Shown here piece by piece: positions 18,495 to 25,946 of a DNA stretch of 64,000 bases; the first letter of the stretch is position 1, and every line of letters begins with the position of its first letter. A model generated the notes under the pieces. The model was not told the origin of the DNA, did not search any database, and saw nothing but the letters and a program-made list of their open reading frames with translations. The stretch lies in assembly GCF_003568665.1 (NCBI RefSeq), contig NZ_QXMH01000001.1, positions 496,001-560,000 on the forward strand. Reading direction: 5' to 3'. The stretch is from Chitinophaga alhagiae. Its GTDB lineage: Bacteria; Bacteroidota; Bacteroidia; Chitinophagales; Chitinophagaceae. A program made the translations under genes and the position numbers.

Positions 18495-19652
18495 ATGAGC
18501 CAGAAAAAACAACTCAACATAGCGCTGATAGGCACCGGATTTATGGGAAGAACGCACTCCAACGGCTACAACCGTATTCCCAATTTTTTTCCTGACCTGC
18601 AATACCAGCCGGTGTTAAAGACCGTTTGCTCCCGCAATGAAGAAAAAGCCAATGCCTTTGCCAGGCAATGGGGGTATGAAAAAGCGGAAACAGACTGGAA
18701 GAAAGTGATAGCGGATGACAGCATAGATGCGGTAGATATCTGCACGCCCAACGACATGCATGCGGAAATTGCGATTGCCGCGGCGGAAAAAGGCAAAATG
18801 ATACTTTGCGAAAAACCGCTGGCCCGCACCCTGGCGGAATCTAAAAAAATGGTAGACGCCATTGAGATAGCCGGCGTAGCTAATACCGTATGGTACAACT
18901 ACCGCCGCCTGCCCGCCGTTACCCTGGCCAAGCAGATCATTGACTCGGGCAAGCTGGGGCGCATTTTCCACTACCGCGCCAACTTTCTGCAAGACTGGAC
19001 CATTAACGCCAACCTGCCGCAGGGCGGCGCCGGCCTGTGGCGCATGGACGCAGACGTGGCCGGTTCCGGGGTTACGGGAGACCTGCTGTCTCACTGCATA
19101 GACACCGCCATCTGGCTGAACGGCAGCATCAAGAACGTAACCGCCATGACGGAAACTTTCGTAAAAGAAAGAATGCACCAGCTCACCGGCAAAGTGGAAA
19201 AAGTGAAGATAGACGATGCCTGCGCTTTCCTTTGCCGCTTCGAGAACGGCTCCCTGGGCCTGTTTGAGTCTACCCGCTACGCCCGCGGCCACAAGGCGTT
19301 GTATACCTTCGAGATCAATGGCGAGAACGCCTCCATCCGCTGGGACCTGCATGACCTGAACCGCCTCGAGTATTTTGAGAACTCAGATGATTCCCAGCTG
19401 CGTGGCTGGCGCTCCATACACGTTACAGACGGAGAGCAGCCCTACATGGACAAATGGTGGGTACCGGGCCTGGGCATCGGGTACGAACATTCATTTGTAC
19501 ACCAGGTGGCAGACTTTTTGCAAAGCCTGGAGAACGGCAAGCCCTGTTCCCCCACTTTCCGGGAAGCGTATGAAACGCAGGCCGTGTGTGAAGCAGTACT
19601 TAACTCTGCCGCCGCGGGCGCATGGGAAATCGTAAACCTTGCATCAAAATAA
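18495..19652 (+). CDS. Gfo/Idh/MocA family NAD(P)-dependent oxidoreductase
   Basis: 385 residues. N-terminal Rossmann fold with [11 protein letters not shown] (residues 13-23), then the family motif CEKPLA (Glu106-Lys107-Pro108) and a C-terminal alpha/beta domain with [13 protein letters not shown] (the conserved catalytic His region). There is no signal peptide or twin-arginine motif, so it is cytoplasmic and uses NAD(P). Members oxidise sugar hydroxyls, including C3 of glycosides. Its next-door DUF1080 gene supports a 3-keto-glycoside route. Confidence 0.93.
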   Translation: MSQKKQLNIALIGTGFMGRTHSNGYNRIPNFFPDLQYQPVLKTVCSRNEEKANAFARQWGYEKAETDWKKVIADDSIDAVDICTPNDMHAEIAIAAAEKGKMILCEKPLARTLAESKKMVDAIEIAGVANTVWYNYRRLPAVTLAKQIIDSGKLGRIFHYRANFLQDWTINANLPQGGAGLWRMDADVAGSGVTGDLLSHCIDTAIWLNGSIKNVTAMTETFVKERMHQLTGKVEKVKIDDACAFLCRFENGSLGLFESTRYARGHKALYTFEINGENASIRWDLHDLNRLEYFENSDDSQLRGWRSIHVTDGEQPYMDKWWVPGLGIGYEHSFVHQVADFLQSLENGKPCSPTFREAYETQAVCEAVLNSAAAGAWEIVNLASK

Positions 19653-19661
19653 AACAGTTAT

Positions 19662-20387
19662 ATGCTGAAATTATTCAGGCACGCTTTATTATTGGCCATG
19701 CTGCTGCCGCAACTGGCCTGCGCACAAAAAGCCAAAAAAATATTCGACGGCAAAACCCTGAACGGCTGGGAAGGAGATGCCAACTACTGGCGCGTGGAAA
19801 ACGGCTGCCTGGTAGGCGAGATCACGCCAGACAAACCGCTGAAATCAAACAGCTTCATTATATGGCAGGGCGGCCAGCCGGGAGACTTTGAGCTAACGCT
19901 GCAGTTCAGGATCAGCGCGGCCGGCAACAGCGGCATCAACTACCGCAGTGAAAGGCTGACAGACATCCCGTATGCGCTCAGGGGCTACCAGGCAGACATT
20001 GACGGGGCCAACCGCTACACCGGCCAGAACTATGAAGAAAAGAAACGCACCACGCTGGCCTACCGCGGCCAGCAGGTAACTATTCCTCCCACCAACCTGA
20101 CCCTCAGGGAGGGCAGCCAGAAAAACGCATGGACGCCCATGCAGGTTACCGGCTCCCTCGGCACCAGCGACGAGCTGAAGGCCAAGATCAAACAGGAGGA
20201 CTGGAACACCTGCCGCATAGTGGTAAAAGGCAACCGCCTGCAGCACTATATCAACGGCGTGCTCATGAGCGACGTAACCGACAATGACACCGTGAACGGC
20301 AGCCGCAAGGGCTTTCTCGGCGTACAGGTGCATGTGGGGCCGCCCATGAAAGTGGAGTACAGGGATATTATGCTGAAAGAACTATAA
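19662..20387 (+). CDS. DUF1080 family protein (3-keto-disaccharide hydrolase type), exported
   Basis: 241 residues. A signal peptide ends around LACAQ; Cys20 could be a lipobox cysteine or the cleavage may be after Ala, which I cannot decide. The domain is DUF1080: KKIFDGKTLNGWEGD at the start, GDFELTLQFRISAAGNSGINYRSE, LRGYQADI, and a final FLGVQVHVGPPMKVEYRDI. Characterised relatives cleave 3-keto-glycosides by elimination-type chemistry. It is the last gene of the operon and is followed by a textbook terminator. Its export contrasts with the cytoplasmic oxidoreductase, so the substrate flow across the inner membrane is unclear. Confidence 0.9.
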   Translation: MLKLFRHALLLAMLLPQLACAQKAKKIFDGKTLNGWEGDANYWRVENGCLVGEITPDKPLKSNSFIIWQGGQPGDFELTLQFRISAAGNSGINYRSERLTDIPYALRGYQADIDGANRYTGQNYEEKKRTTLAYRGQQVTIPPTNLTLREGSQKNAWTPMQVTGSLGTSDELKAKIKQEDWNTCRIVVKGNRLQHYINGVLMSDVTDNDTVNGSRKGFLGVQVHVGPPMKVEYRDIMLKEL

Positions 20388-20402
20388 TCAGCGCAACGCT
20401 GT

Positions 20403-20443
20403 AAAGCGGCCGTTCCCCGCAAGGGGGACGGCCGCTTTTTTAT
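20403..20443 (+). terminator. Rho-independent terminator of the keto-sugar operon
   Basis: AAAGCGGCCGTTCCCC (20403-20418) pairs with GGGGGACGGCCGCTTT (20423-20438, one mismatch) around a short GCAA loop and is followed by a run of T (20439-20441). Confidence 0.9.
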
Positions 20444-20454
20444 AGGTACCAAAA

Positions 20455-20481
20455 GGCCGGCCGCTTTATCCGCGGCCGGCC
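20455..20481 (-). terminator. Terminator of the minus-strand PL14-like gene
   Basis: GGCCGGCCGC (20455-20464) and GCGGCCGGCC (20472-20481) form a perfect 10-bp stem with a 7-base loop. Four A's at 20451-20454 give the U run on the minus strand, so it faces the gene ending at 20509 and sits back to back with the plus-strand terminator. Confidence 0.85.
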
Positions 20482-20508
20482 TCCTGCAGTTAAATATTGC
20501 GGGGTGGT

Positions 20509-21375
20509 TTACTGGATCTTGCTCACCACCAGGTTATCATAATAGATATACCCGTCTGTAGAAGACTGCCAGTAGGTCTGGCTGCCGCCACGGAAGGTAT
20601 GGAAAGACAGGTTCCTGATCAGCCGCTTGCTGTCATTGGTGGTCCAGCGGATGGGGGTATCCAGTACGGTTACCCCGTCTATCACTATTTTGGCCCTGCC
20701 GTTGGTGCTGGTACCGGTGTTGCTTTTTACGTACATCTGTACGGTATATGTCTGGCCTTTATTGAGGCTGCCGGAAGAAGGATAGGACTTGCCGAAATTA
20801 TCGCCGTACTGCCCGGGCTGGTCCCGGTAATAGATGTACGGGTGAAAATATACGCGGCTGCCGTTGTTGTACCACATCAGCCGCATGCTGCCGCCGTTGC
20901 CGTCCCAGCCGGGGTCTCCGCCGGTGTTGCCGTCTCCTATCAGGAAACCGAAGCCCAGCTTGCCGCCGCGGCTCCAGTCAAACGCGCTGTGGAAACGCAC
21001 GGTGTAAGACAGCTCATATTCCGAGCCGTCAGAAATATCCGTTCTGGCAATTACGCCGCCTGCGCCGCTCAACGCGTTCTTCAGCAGGGTGATGCGCAGG
21101 TTGCCGTTGGAGATCATAGACCGGGAGCTGTTCCAGCCGTTGATGTTGCCGAAGTCCCCTTCCGCCTGCGCTTGCGTGTAAGCCGAGCCATGCGTGTAAC
21201 TGTTCCAGTTTTCGGAAATGGAGCTGTTGATGGAGGCAATAGACACATCCGTGGCGGCCAGGGTGTTTTCATTGGCTAGAAGGGGCGTGTTGTCTGTGGT
21301 GGAGGGTTTGCTGCAGGCTGTTGCTATCAGGCATACCAATAGCGTACCAGCGCTCATGGATTTCAGATGATTCAT
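20509..21375 (-). CDS. Polysaccharide-lyase-like lipoprotein (PL14-like fold)
   Basis: 288 residues from ATG 21375, selected because it starts a proper lipoprotein signal (MNHLKSMSAGTLL... ATAC, Cys21). The mature part is an all-beta jelly roll with ELSYTVRFHSAFDWSRGGKL, GFGFLIGDGNTGG, MRLMWYNNGSRVYFHPYIYY and GKSYPSSGSLNKGQTYTVQMYV, an arrangement I associate with the alginate/glucuronan lyases of family PL14. The catalytic residues cannot be proven by eye. It stands alone on the minus strand with its own terminator and may be a surface-attached lyase or a carbohydrate-binding protein. Confidence 0.65.
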   Translation of the reverse strand: MNHLKSMSAGTLLVCLIATACSKPSTTDNTPLLANENTLAATDVSIASINSSISENWNSYTHGSAYTQAQAEGDFGNINGWNSSRSMISNGNLRITLLKNALSGAGGVIARTDISDGSEYELSYTVRFHSAFDWSRGGKLGFGFLIGDGNTGGDPGWDGNGGSMRLMWYNNGSRVYFHPYIYYRDQPGQYGDNFGKSYPSSGSLNKGQTYTVQMYVKSNTGTSTNGRAKIVIDGVTVLDTPIRWTTNDSKRLIRNLSFHTFRGGSQTYWQSSTDGYIYYDNLVVSKIQ

Positions 21376-21494
21376 GTTTACTTGGTTTTCATTAACGTGA
21401 AAAAATCGGGTTACATGCAAACAATACTTAACTGCGTTCCTTAATTTAAGCAAAAATCTCCATGTAAAAAGCTTTTTTTGCGGTTCACCGGGCG

Positions 21495-22736
21495 TTACTC
21501 CTTCCAGATCTCTTTGATCACCAATTCCATATTATTTCCCTGCGGGCAGGCCGCAGAGCGCATATTACCGCGGAACCGTTCTCCATGAAAACCCCTTCCG
21601 CGCGAAATAATGCGGCTTACCGGCATTTGCAGGAAAGCATTGGCATCATGCGCCGCCAGCCAGTTATAGGCATACTTCAACCATTGGTTGCGGTAGGCTT
21701 CCGGCTGCAGGTACAGCCAGGTGATCTCGTCATATCCCCATATAAAATGAGAAGAAGTATCCGCCACGCCGGGCGTTTTGCTGATACCGAAATTGTCGAA
21801 CTCCACCAGGTATGGCAAGGCATCGCACCGCCAGCCGCTGGGCGTTATGCAGGCTTTGCTCCTGCCATACATGGCATCTACATGGCCCACCTGCAGCATG
21901 CCCTCCATGGGCTTGCCTGTTACCGGTTTGATACGGAGGGGAAATGAATTGAAATCCAGCAGGCTTTTACCGTCTGCCACCATGCCACCCGCGGGGGTAT
22001 GCGCATCCAGCAGCACCCATTGGCGGCGGCTGTGTTTTCTGGCATAGGCGCGCACCCGCGCCATAAACTCCGTCCATTTCCTCAAGCCCTTATCTTCCAT
22101 GCCCATCAGCGCTATCTGGCCCATGTGCAGCGCCTCGCACCCCAGGTTGATGTAAGTACCGCAGAGGTACATCAGCCAGCGCTGCGCCTCCTGCCGTGTA
22201 ATGTCAGGCACGCTGCCCCAGCGGCCCCAATGGTTCACGAATTTGCCATTCCCGTTCAGCATATCCGCGTACCTGAAATGGCGATGCTCCACCGGCTGGT
22301 CCAATGCCTCAAACACCCAGGCGGGAACGGGTATTTCGTTTACCTTTTCAGATACCGCCTCAAATACGGCCGCCTGGAAGATCACTTCCGGGTCACGGGC
22401 ATGCACCTGTTGCATCAACCGGCGCGCCTGTTCAAGAAAGGCAGGGTTTTGCAACGCCGGTTCGTTACCCCAGCGGTAAATGGCGCGGCCAATGAATTTG
22501 GCGCCAATGTTTTGTATGAGCCGCACATCGTCTTCCTTATACGGATAGGGGCCATCGTTACCAAAAGGATCTACCGCCAGAAACTCCGCCATCGTAACGG
22601 CGCGGCTGAGGTAGTACGCCAGCGTCTGACGGGAAAGGCCGTTGCTGTCAATAACGTGTTGCGCCTGCGCAGCAGTAGCATTGAATATCAAAAGCAGGAG
22701 GAGGAACGAACAGGTGCGTGGCATCAGTGTTTTCAT
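21495..22736 (-). CDS. Exported protein of unrecognised family, possibly a TIM-barrel glycosidase
   Basis: 413 residues from ATG 22736, which starts a clear Sec signal peptide (FLLLLLIFNATAAQAQ). I do not recognise the family. The mature protein is rich in Trp, Tyr and His, with features that look like barrel strands followed by acidic residues: AKFIGRAIYRWGNE, CGTYINLGCEALHMGQIALMG, RRQWVLLDAHTPAGG, VEFDNFG and FIWGYDEITWLYLQPE. Such patterns are common in glycoside hydrolases, but no signature is certain. It is divergent from the ModE-like regulator gene, with only 47 bp between them. Confidence 0.55.
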   Translation of the reverse strand: MKTLMPRTCSFLLLLLIFNATAAQAQHVIDSNGLSRQTLAYYLSRAVTMAEFLAVDPFGNDGPYPYKEDDVRLIQNIGAKFIGRAIYRWGNEPALQNPAFLEQARRLMQQVHARDPEVIFQAAVFEAVSEKVNEIPVPAWVFEALDQPVEHRHFRYADMLNGNGKFVNHWGRWGSVPDITRQEAQRWLMYLCGTYINLGCEALHMGQIALMGMEDKGLRKWTEFMARVRAYARKHSRRQWVLLDAHTPAGGMVADGKSLLDFNSFPLRIKPVTGKPMEGMLQVGHVDAMYGRSKACITPSGWRCDALPYLVEFDNFGISKTPGVADTSSHFIWGYDEITWLYLQPEAYRNQWLKYAYNWLAAHDANAFLQMPVSRIISRGRGFHGERFRGNMRSAACPQGNNMELVIKEIWKE

Positions 22737-22771
22737 AATTATAAAATAAGAACTGGTGTTTGTTTTACCTT

Positions 22772-22779
22772 TACGTTTG
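22772..22779 (+). promoter_or_regulatory. Possible -7 promoter element of the ModE-like gene
   Basis: TACGTTTG matches the Bacteroidota -7 consensus TAnnTTTG. No good -33 TTTG is seen at the usual distance. It is only 5 bp upstream of the first ATG (22784), so the transcript would be nearly leaderless or the real start may be the ATG at 22793. Confidence 0.4.
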
Positions 22780-22783
22780 TTAA

Positions 22784-23152
22784 ATGCTCCGTATGAAAAA
22801 TGCATTCAAAGCTAATGGCAGGATCTGGATCGATCACAACAGCACGGCCTTTCTGGGCTACGGGCGGGTAGAACTGCTGGAACGCATCCATGAGCTGGGC
22901 TCTATCAGGCAGGCCGCGCTGGCCATGAAAATGTCTTACCGCCAGGCCTGGGAGTTTGTACAGCAAATGAATGACCAGCTGGATGCGCCCCTGATAGTGG
23001 CCAATACCGGCGGCAAGGGCGGCGGCCACGCTACTCTCACAGCGGAAGGGCTGCGCGCCGTTGAACAATTTAATGCATTTAATGCCGCTTTCCAGGAGTT
23101 CCTCACAGATTATTCCAGGAAACTGAACAAGCGGGGCAAATCAAAAAAATAA
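22784..23152 (+). CDS. ModE-type winged helix-turn-helix DNA-binding protein
   Basis: 122 residues. It matches the N-terminal DNA-binding domain of the molybdate regulator ModE and LysR-type wings: GYGRVELLERIHELGSIRQAALAMKMSYRQAWEFVQQMN, then NTGGKGGGHATLTAEGLRAVEQF. The molybdate-binding MOP/TOBE domains of full ModE are absent, as is common for short ModE-like proteins. It lies directly upstream of a TonB-dependent receptor and a molybdopterin-binding-like protein, so control of molybdenum uptake or use is likely. The ATG at 22793 (MKNAF) is an alternative start. Confidence 0.85.
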   Translation: MLRMKNAFKANGRIWIDHNSTAFLGYGRVELLERIHELGSIRQAALAMKMSYRQAWEFVQQMNDQLDAPLIVANTGGKGGGHATLTAEGLRAVEQFNAFNAAFQEFLTDYSRKLNKRGKSKK

Positions 23153-23260
23153 GCGCCGGCCATACATGAACATTTCAAAAATATGCCCATGCTTCTGATT
23201 ATTCATAAAAAAACATAACGAACACCCCTCCGCCATTCATTTCATCATTTTTTATCCCTA

Positions 23261-23283
23261 TTTTGTATCCGTTATATACAAAA
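23261..23283. promoter_or_regulatory. Palindromic candidate operator (ModE-like half-site) before the TonB receptor
   Basis: TTTTGTAT (23261-23268) and ATACAAAA (23276-23283) form a perfect inverted repeat around CCGTTAT. The site contains CGTTATATA (23270-23278), identical to a half-site of the known enterobacterial ModE box. A -7-like TATTTTG (23259-23265) overlaps its left arm, the position expected for a repressor site. An isolated reverse half-site, ATAACG, is at 23215-23220. Confidence 0.6.
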
Positions 23284-23309
23284 AAGCATAATGAAAGCAT
23301 AGGCTAACA

Positions 23310-23366
23310 GGAACTTGACGGCCCGCCACTTTCCCAAAACGGGAGGCATACAGTTGCTGTAGTTCC
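23310..23366 (+). ncRNA. Foldable leader RNA upstream of the TonB receptor (candidate riboswitch or attenuator)
   Basis: GGAACT (23310-23315) pairs with AGTTCC (23361-23366) and encloses two hairpins: GCC-actt-TCCC-AAAAC-GGGA-GGC (23325-23347) and ACAG-TTG-CTGT (23350-23360). This makes a compact three-way junction between the candidate operator and the receptor start. GGCCCGCCACTTT recalls part of the cobalamin riboswitch core, but the rest of that core and the B12 box are missing. A chance fold is possible. Confidence 0.35.
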
Positions 23367-23425
23367 ATATGAAGCGATCATTCAACCAAACATACGCACA
23401 TCATCGTTATTCAAAAAAAAGCATA

Positions 23426-25429
23426 ATGAAAAAACACTACCCTGTTTTATTCACCCTTACATTAGTAACATGCAGCCTGGGCAGCTACAGCCAGGCCCGG
23501 CCAGACAGCATGGTTTTCCAGTTGGGTGAAGTGACCGTTACCGGTGCCGTCCCCGGCCTGTTCTCTTCTGTTGACAGGCAGCAGCTTTCCGCCTATCACC
23601 GGCTGAATACCGCCCAGGCGTTGAACCTGCTGCCGGGCATTACCCTTGCCAGCGTGGGGCCGCGTAATGAGTCGGTAGTGTTTGTGCGGGGATTTAACCT
23701 GCGCCAGGTGCCCGTGCTGGTAGACGGCATACCCGTGTATGTACCGTATGACGGGTATGTAGACCTGGCCCGTTTCACCACGGCAGGCCTGGCCCGCATT
23801 AGCGTCAGCAAAGGCAATGCCTCCGTGTTGAACGGCCCCAATACCATGGGCGGCGCCATTAACCTGGTTACCGCGCAGCCCGTACACCGCCTGCAGGTGG
23901 GCGCCACGGCCGGCTGGCTGAACGGCGGCTACGAAGCCGCCCTGAACGCCGGCGGCAAATGGAAAAAATTCTACCTGCAAACCGGCGTATCTGTCTACCA
24001 GCAGGACTATTTCAACCTGCCCGCCGGTTACACGCCCACCAAAAATGAGGACGGCGGCAAGCGGGAAAACGCAGGTCATAAAGATGTGCAGTTCAACATC
24101 AAACTGGCCTATACACCCGGCGCCAACACAGAATATGCCGTTGGTTTCATAGAGCAGCAGGGCAGCAAGGGAACGCCTGTGTACGCCGGCGCTGACACCC
24201 TCAATTCGCTTTTCAGGAACCCACGGTACTGGACGTGGCCTTACTGGAACAAAAGAAGTGTCTACTTCCTGTCTAACATCCAGGCAGACAGCGTGAGCTA
24301 CATCAAGGTGCGGGCGTATTACGACCAGTTCCGCAACAAGCTGAACAGCTATGATGATGCCACGTATTCCACGCAGACCAGGCCTTATGCGTTTACCAGC
24401 ATTTATAACGACCACACCATAGGGGCCAATGCAGAATATGGCCATGCCCTCCGGCAGCATAATACATTGCGTACCGCCATTCATTTCAAACGGGATGTAC
24501 ATAAGGAAAACAATGTAGGCGAACCTGTACGGGAAATGACAGACCATACGTTTTCCTGGAGCGTATCGGACGAGCATCGTTTTGCTGAAAAATGGGCCTT
24601 GCAGGCAGGCGCAGCGTGGAATTTCAGGCGGAATGAAAAAGCGGAAGACTACAACAGCCAGTCAAAGACCATCAGCAATTTTGAGCCGGGCCAGAACCAT
24701 GCCTGGAACGCACAGGCATCCCTCACGCACCTGTTTTCCCCGGCACGCTCCCTGGCCGCGTCTGTAGGCCGCATGACGCGGCTTGCCACCATCAAGGACC
24801 GTTATTCCTACCGCATGGGCACCGCCGTTCCCAACCCCGATCTTGCTGCGGAGAACGCCACGCACTACGAACTGTCATACAACGACGCTGCCTTTCACGG
24901 TCTGCAGCTGCAGGGTGCGCTTTTCTACAGCCGCATCGGTAATGTGATACAAAGCGTGAACAACGTCAGGTACGATACAACGGCAGACAGGTGGTTATCC
25001 CAAATGCAGAACACCGGCCGCGCAGCCTTCTGGGGCGGGGAAGCAGCGGCGGCATATGTTATTGCCCCCGGTTTCCATTCCACGCTCCAATACTCCTTCA
25101 TCAAACGCCGCAACCTGGATAACCCTGAAATATATTTCACAGACGTGCCGGAACACAAGCTCACCGCGAGCGCGGCCTACCGGCAGCATGGGCACGGCGT
25201 TACACTGCAGGGAGAATACAACTCTTCCCGCTACAGCACCAGCTACGGTGCTGCCGTATCTCCTTTCTTCCTGCTGCATGCATCGGCACAGGTGCAATTG
25301 CGGCAGTGGCTGCAGCTGGGCGCCGGTGTTAATAATATCCTGGACAGGCAGTACGAGCTGGTGGAAGGTTACCCCGAGCAGGGCAGGAACTATTTTGTAA
25401 GACTGACTTTCAATGCTTTCATTCCATAA
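23426..25429 (+). CDS. TonB-dependent outer-membrane receptor (non-SusC), probable metal/oxyanion or cofactor uptake
   Basis: 667 residues from ATG 23426, chosen because it begins a normal signal peptide (MKKHYPVLFTLTLVTCSLGSYSQ); an ATG at 23369 is in frame. It has a TonB-box-like stretch VFQLGEVTVTG, a plug domain (QALNLLPGITLASVGPRNES, VFVRGFNLRQVPVLVDGIPVYVPYDGYVDLARF, ISVSKGNASVLNGPNTMGGAINLVT) and a ~22-strand barrel ending YFVRLTFNAFIP. There is no carboxypeptidase-like extension and no SusD partner, which points to a small ligand rather than a glycan. Its neighbours suggest molybdate, a molybdenum chelate or a pterin cofactor. Confidence 0.92.
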   Translation: MKKHYPVLFTLTLVTCSLGSYSQARPDSMVFQLGEVTVTGAVPGLFSSVDRQQLSAYHRLNTAQALNLLPGITLASVGPRNESVVFVRGFNLRQVPVLVDGIPVYVPYDGYVDLARFTTAGLARISVSKGNASVLNGPNTMGGAINLVTAQPVHRLQVGATAGWLNGGYEAALNAGGKWKKFYLQTGVSVYQQDYFNLPAGYTPTKNEDGGKRENAGHKDVQFNIKLAYTPGANTEYAVGFIEQQGSKGTPVYAGADTLNSLFRNPRYWTWPYWNKRSVYFLSNIQADSVSYIKVRAYYDQFRNKLNSYDDATYSTQTRPYAFTSIYNDHTIGANAEYGHALRQHNTLRTAIHFKRDVHKENNVGEPVREMTDHTFSWSVSDEHRFAEKWALQAGAAWNFRRNEKAEDYNSQSKTISNFEPGQNHAWNAQASLTHLFSPARSLAASVGRMTRLATIKDRYSYRMGTAVPNPDLAAENATHYELSYNDAAFHGLQLQGALFYSRIGNVIQSVNNVRYDTTADRWLSQMQNTGRAAFWGGEAAAAYVIAPGFHSTLQYSFIKRRNLDNPEIYFTDVPEHKLTASAAYRQHGHGVTLQGEYNSSRYSTSYGAAVSPFFLLHASAQVQLRQWLQLGAGVNNILDRQYELVEGYPEQGRNYFVRLTFNAFIP

Positions 25430-25439
25430 TCTTTTCATC

Positions 25440-25943
25440 ATGAAACTTGCCAGCACCACCGTCCTCCTCCTGCTTCACCTCATCTGTCACGGGCAGGCGG
25501 AAATTTCAGACCAGGTAGCCGTAAAAGGCCTTATTGAACGCCCTTTTACCATCAACCTGAAAACCATTGGCAGCCTGCAGCCGGAAGTACACAATAACCT
25601 GAACATTGTCTGCTCCTCCGGCGAAACAAAAAAAGAACTGCGCTCGTTCAGGGGCGTAGCGTTAAAAAGGATACTGGACAGCGCGGGCATCGTAATGCCC
25701 AGGCCCAAAGAAAGGGGGAAATATTACATTGCCGTAAGGGCTACGGACGGGTACACCACCTTGTATGCCTGGAACGAAATATATAACAACCCCACCGGCA
25801 ACCACGTATTCCTGATCTATGAAGAGAACGGGCAACCCATCCGGGAAGACGGGCGTTTTGTAATGATCTGTGGCAACGATGTGGTAACCGGCCCGCGCCA
25901 TGTAAAATGGGTCAGCAGCATCTCGGTTGAAAAGCTGCCGTAA
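25440..25943 (+). CDS. Small exported molybdopterin-binding oxidoreductase-like protein
   Basis: 167 residues; signal peptide ends near CHGQA. The mature protein resembles the oxidoreductase molybdopterin-binding domain (sulfite oxidase / YedY fold): KGLIERPFTINLKTIGSLQ, NIVCSSGETKKELRSFRGVALKRILDSAG, YTTLYAWNEIYNN and VMICGNDVVTGPRHVKWVSSISV. Cys58 is placed where the Mo-coordinating cysteine lies in that family (before the FRGVALKRIL segment). It is about half the length of sulfite oxidases and lacks their dimerisation domain. It follows the receptor by 10 bp and may be a periplasmic cofactor carrier or a minimal enzyme. It ends just before the convergent LacI gene. Confidence 0.75.
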   Translation: MKLASTTVLLLLHLICHGQAEISDQVAVKGLIERPFTINLKTIGSLQPEVHNNLNIVCSSGETKKELRSFRGVALKRILDSAGIVMPRPKERGKYYIAVRATDGYTTLYAWNEIYNNPTGNHVFLIYEENGQPIREDGRFVMICGNDVVTGPRHVKWVSSISVEKLP

Positions 25944-25946
25944 TGC

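Noticed and set aside
23310..23366. Cobalamin riboswitch before the TonB receptor
   Set aside because: Only a short GGCCCGCCACTTT-like stretch matches. The remaining core and the B12 box are absent and the element is far too short, so I kept it only as an unassigned foldable leader.
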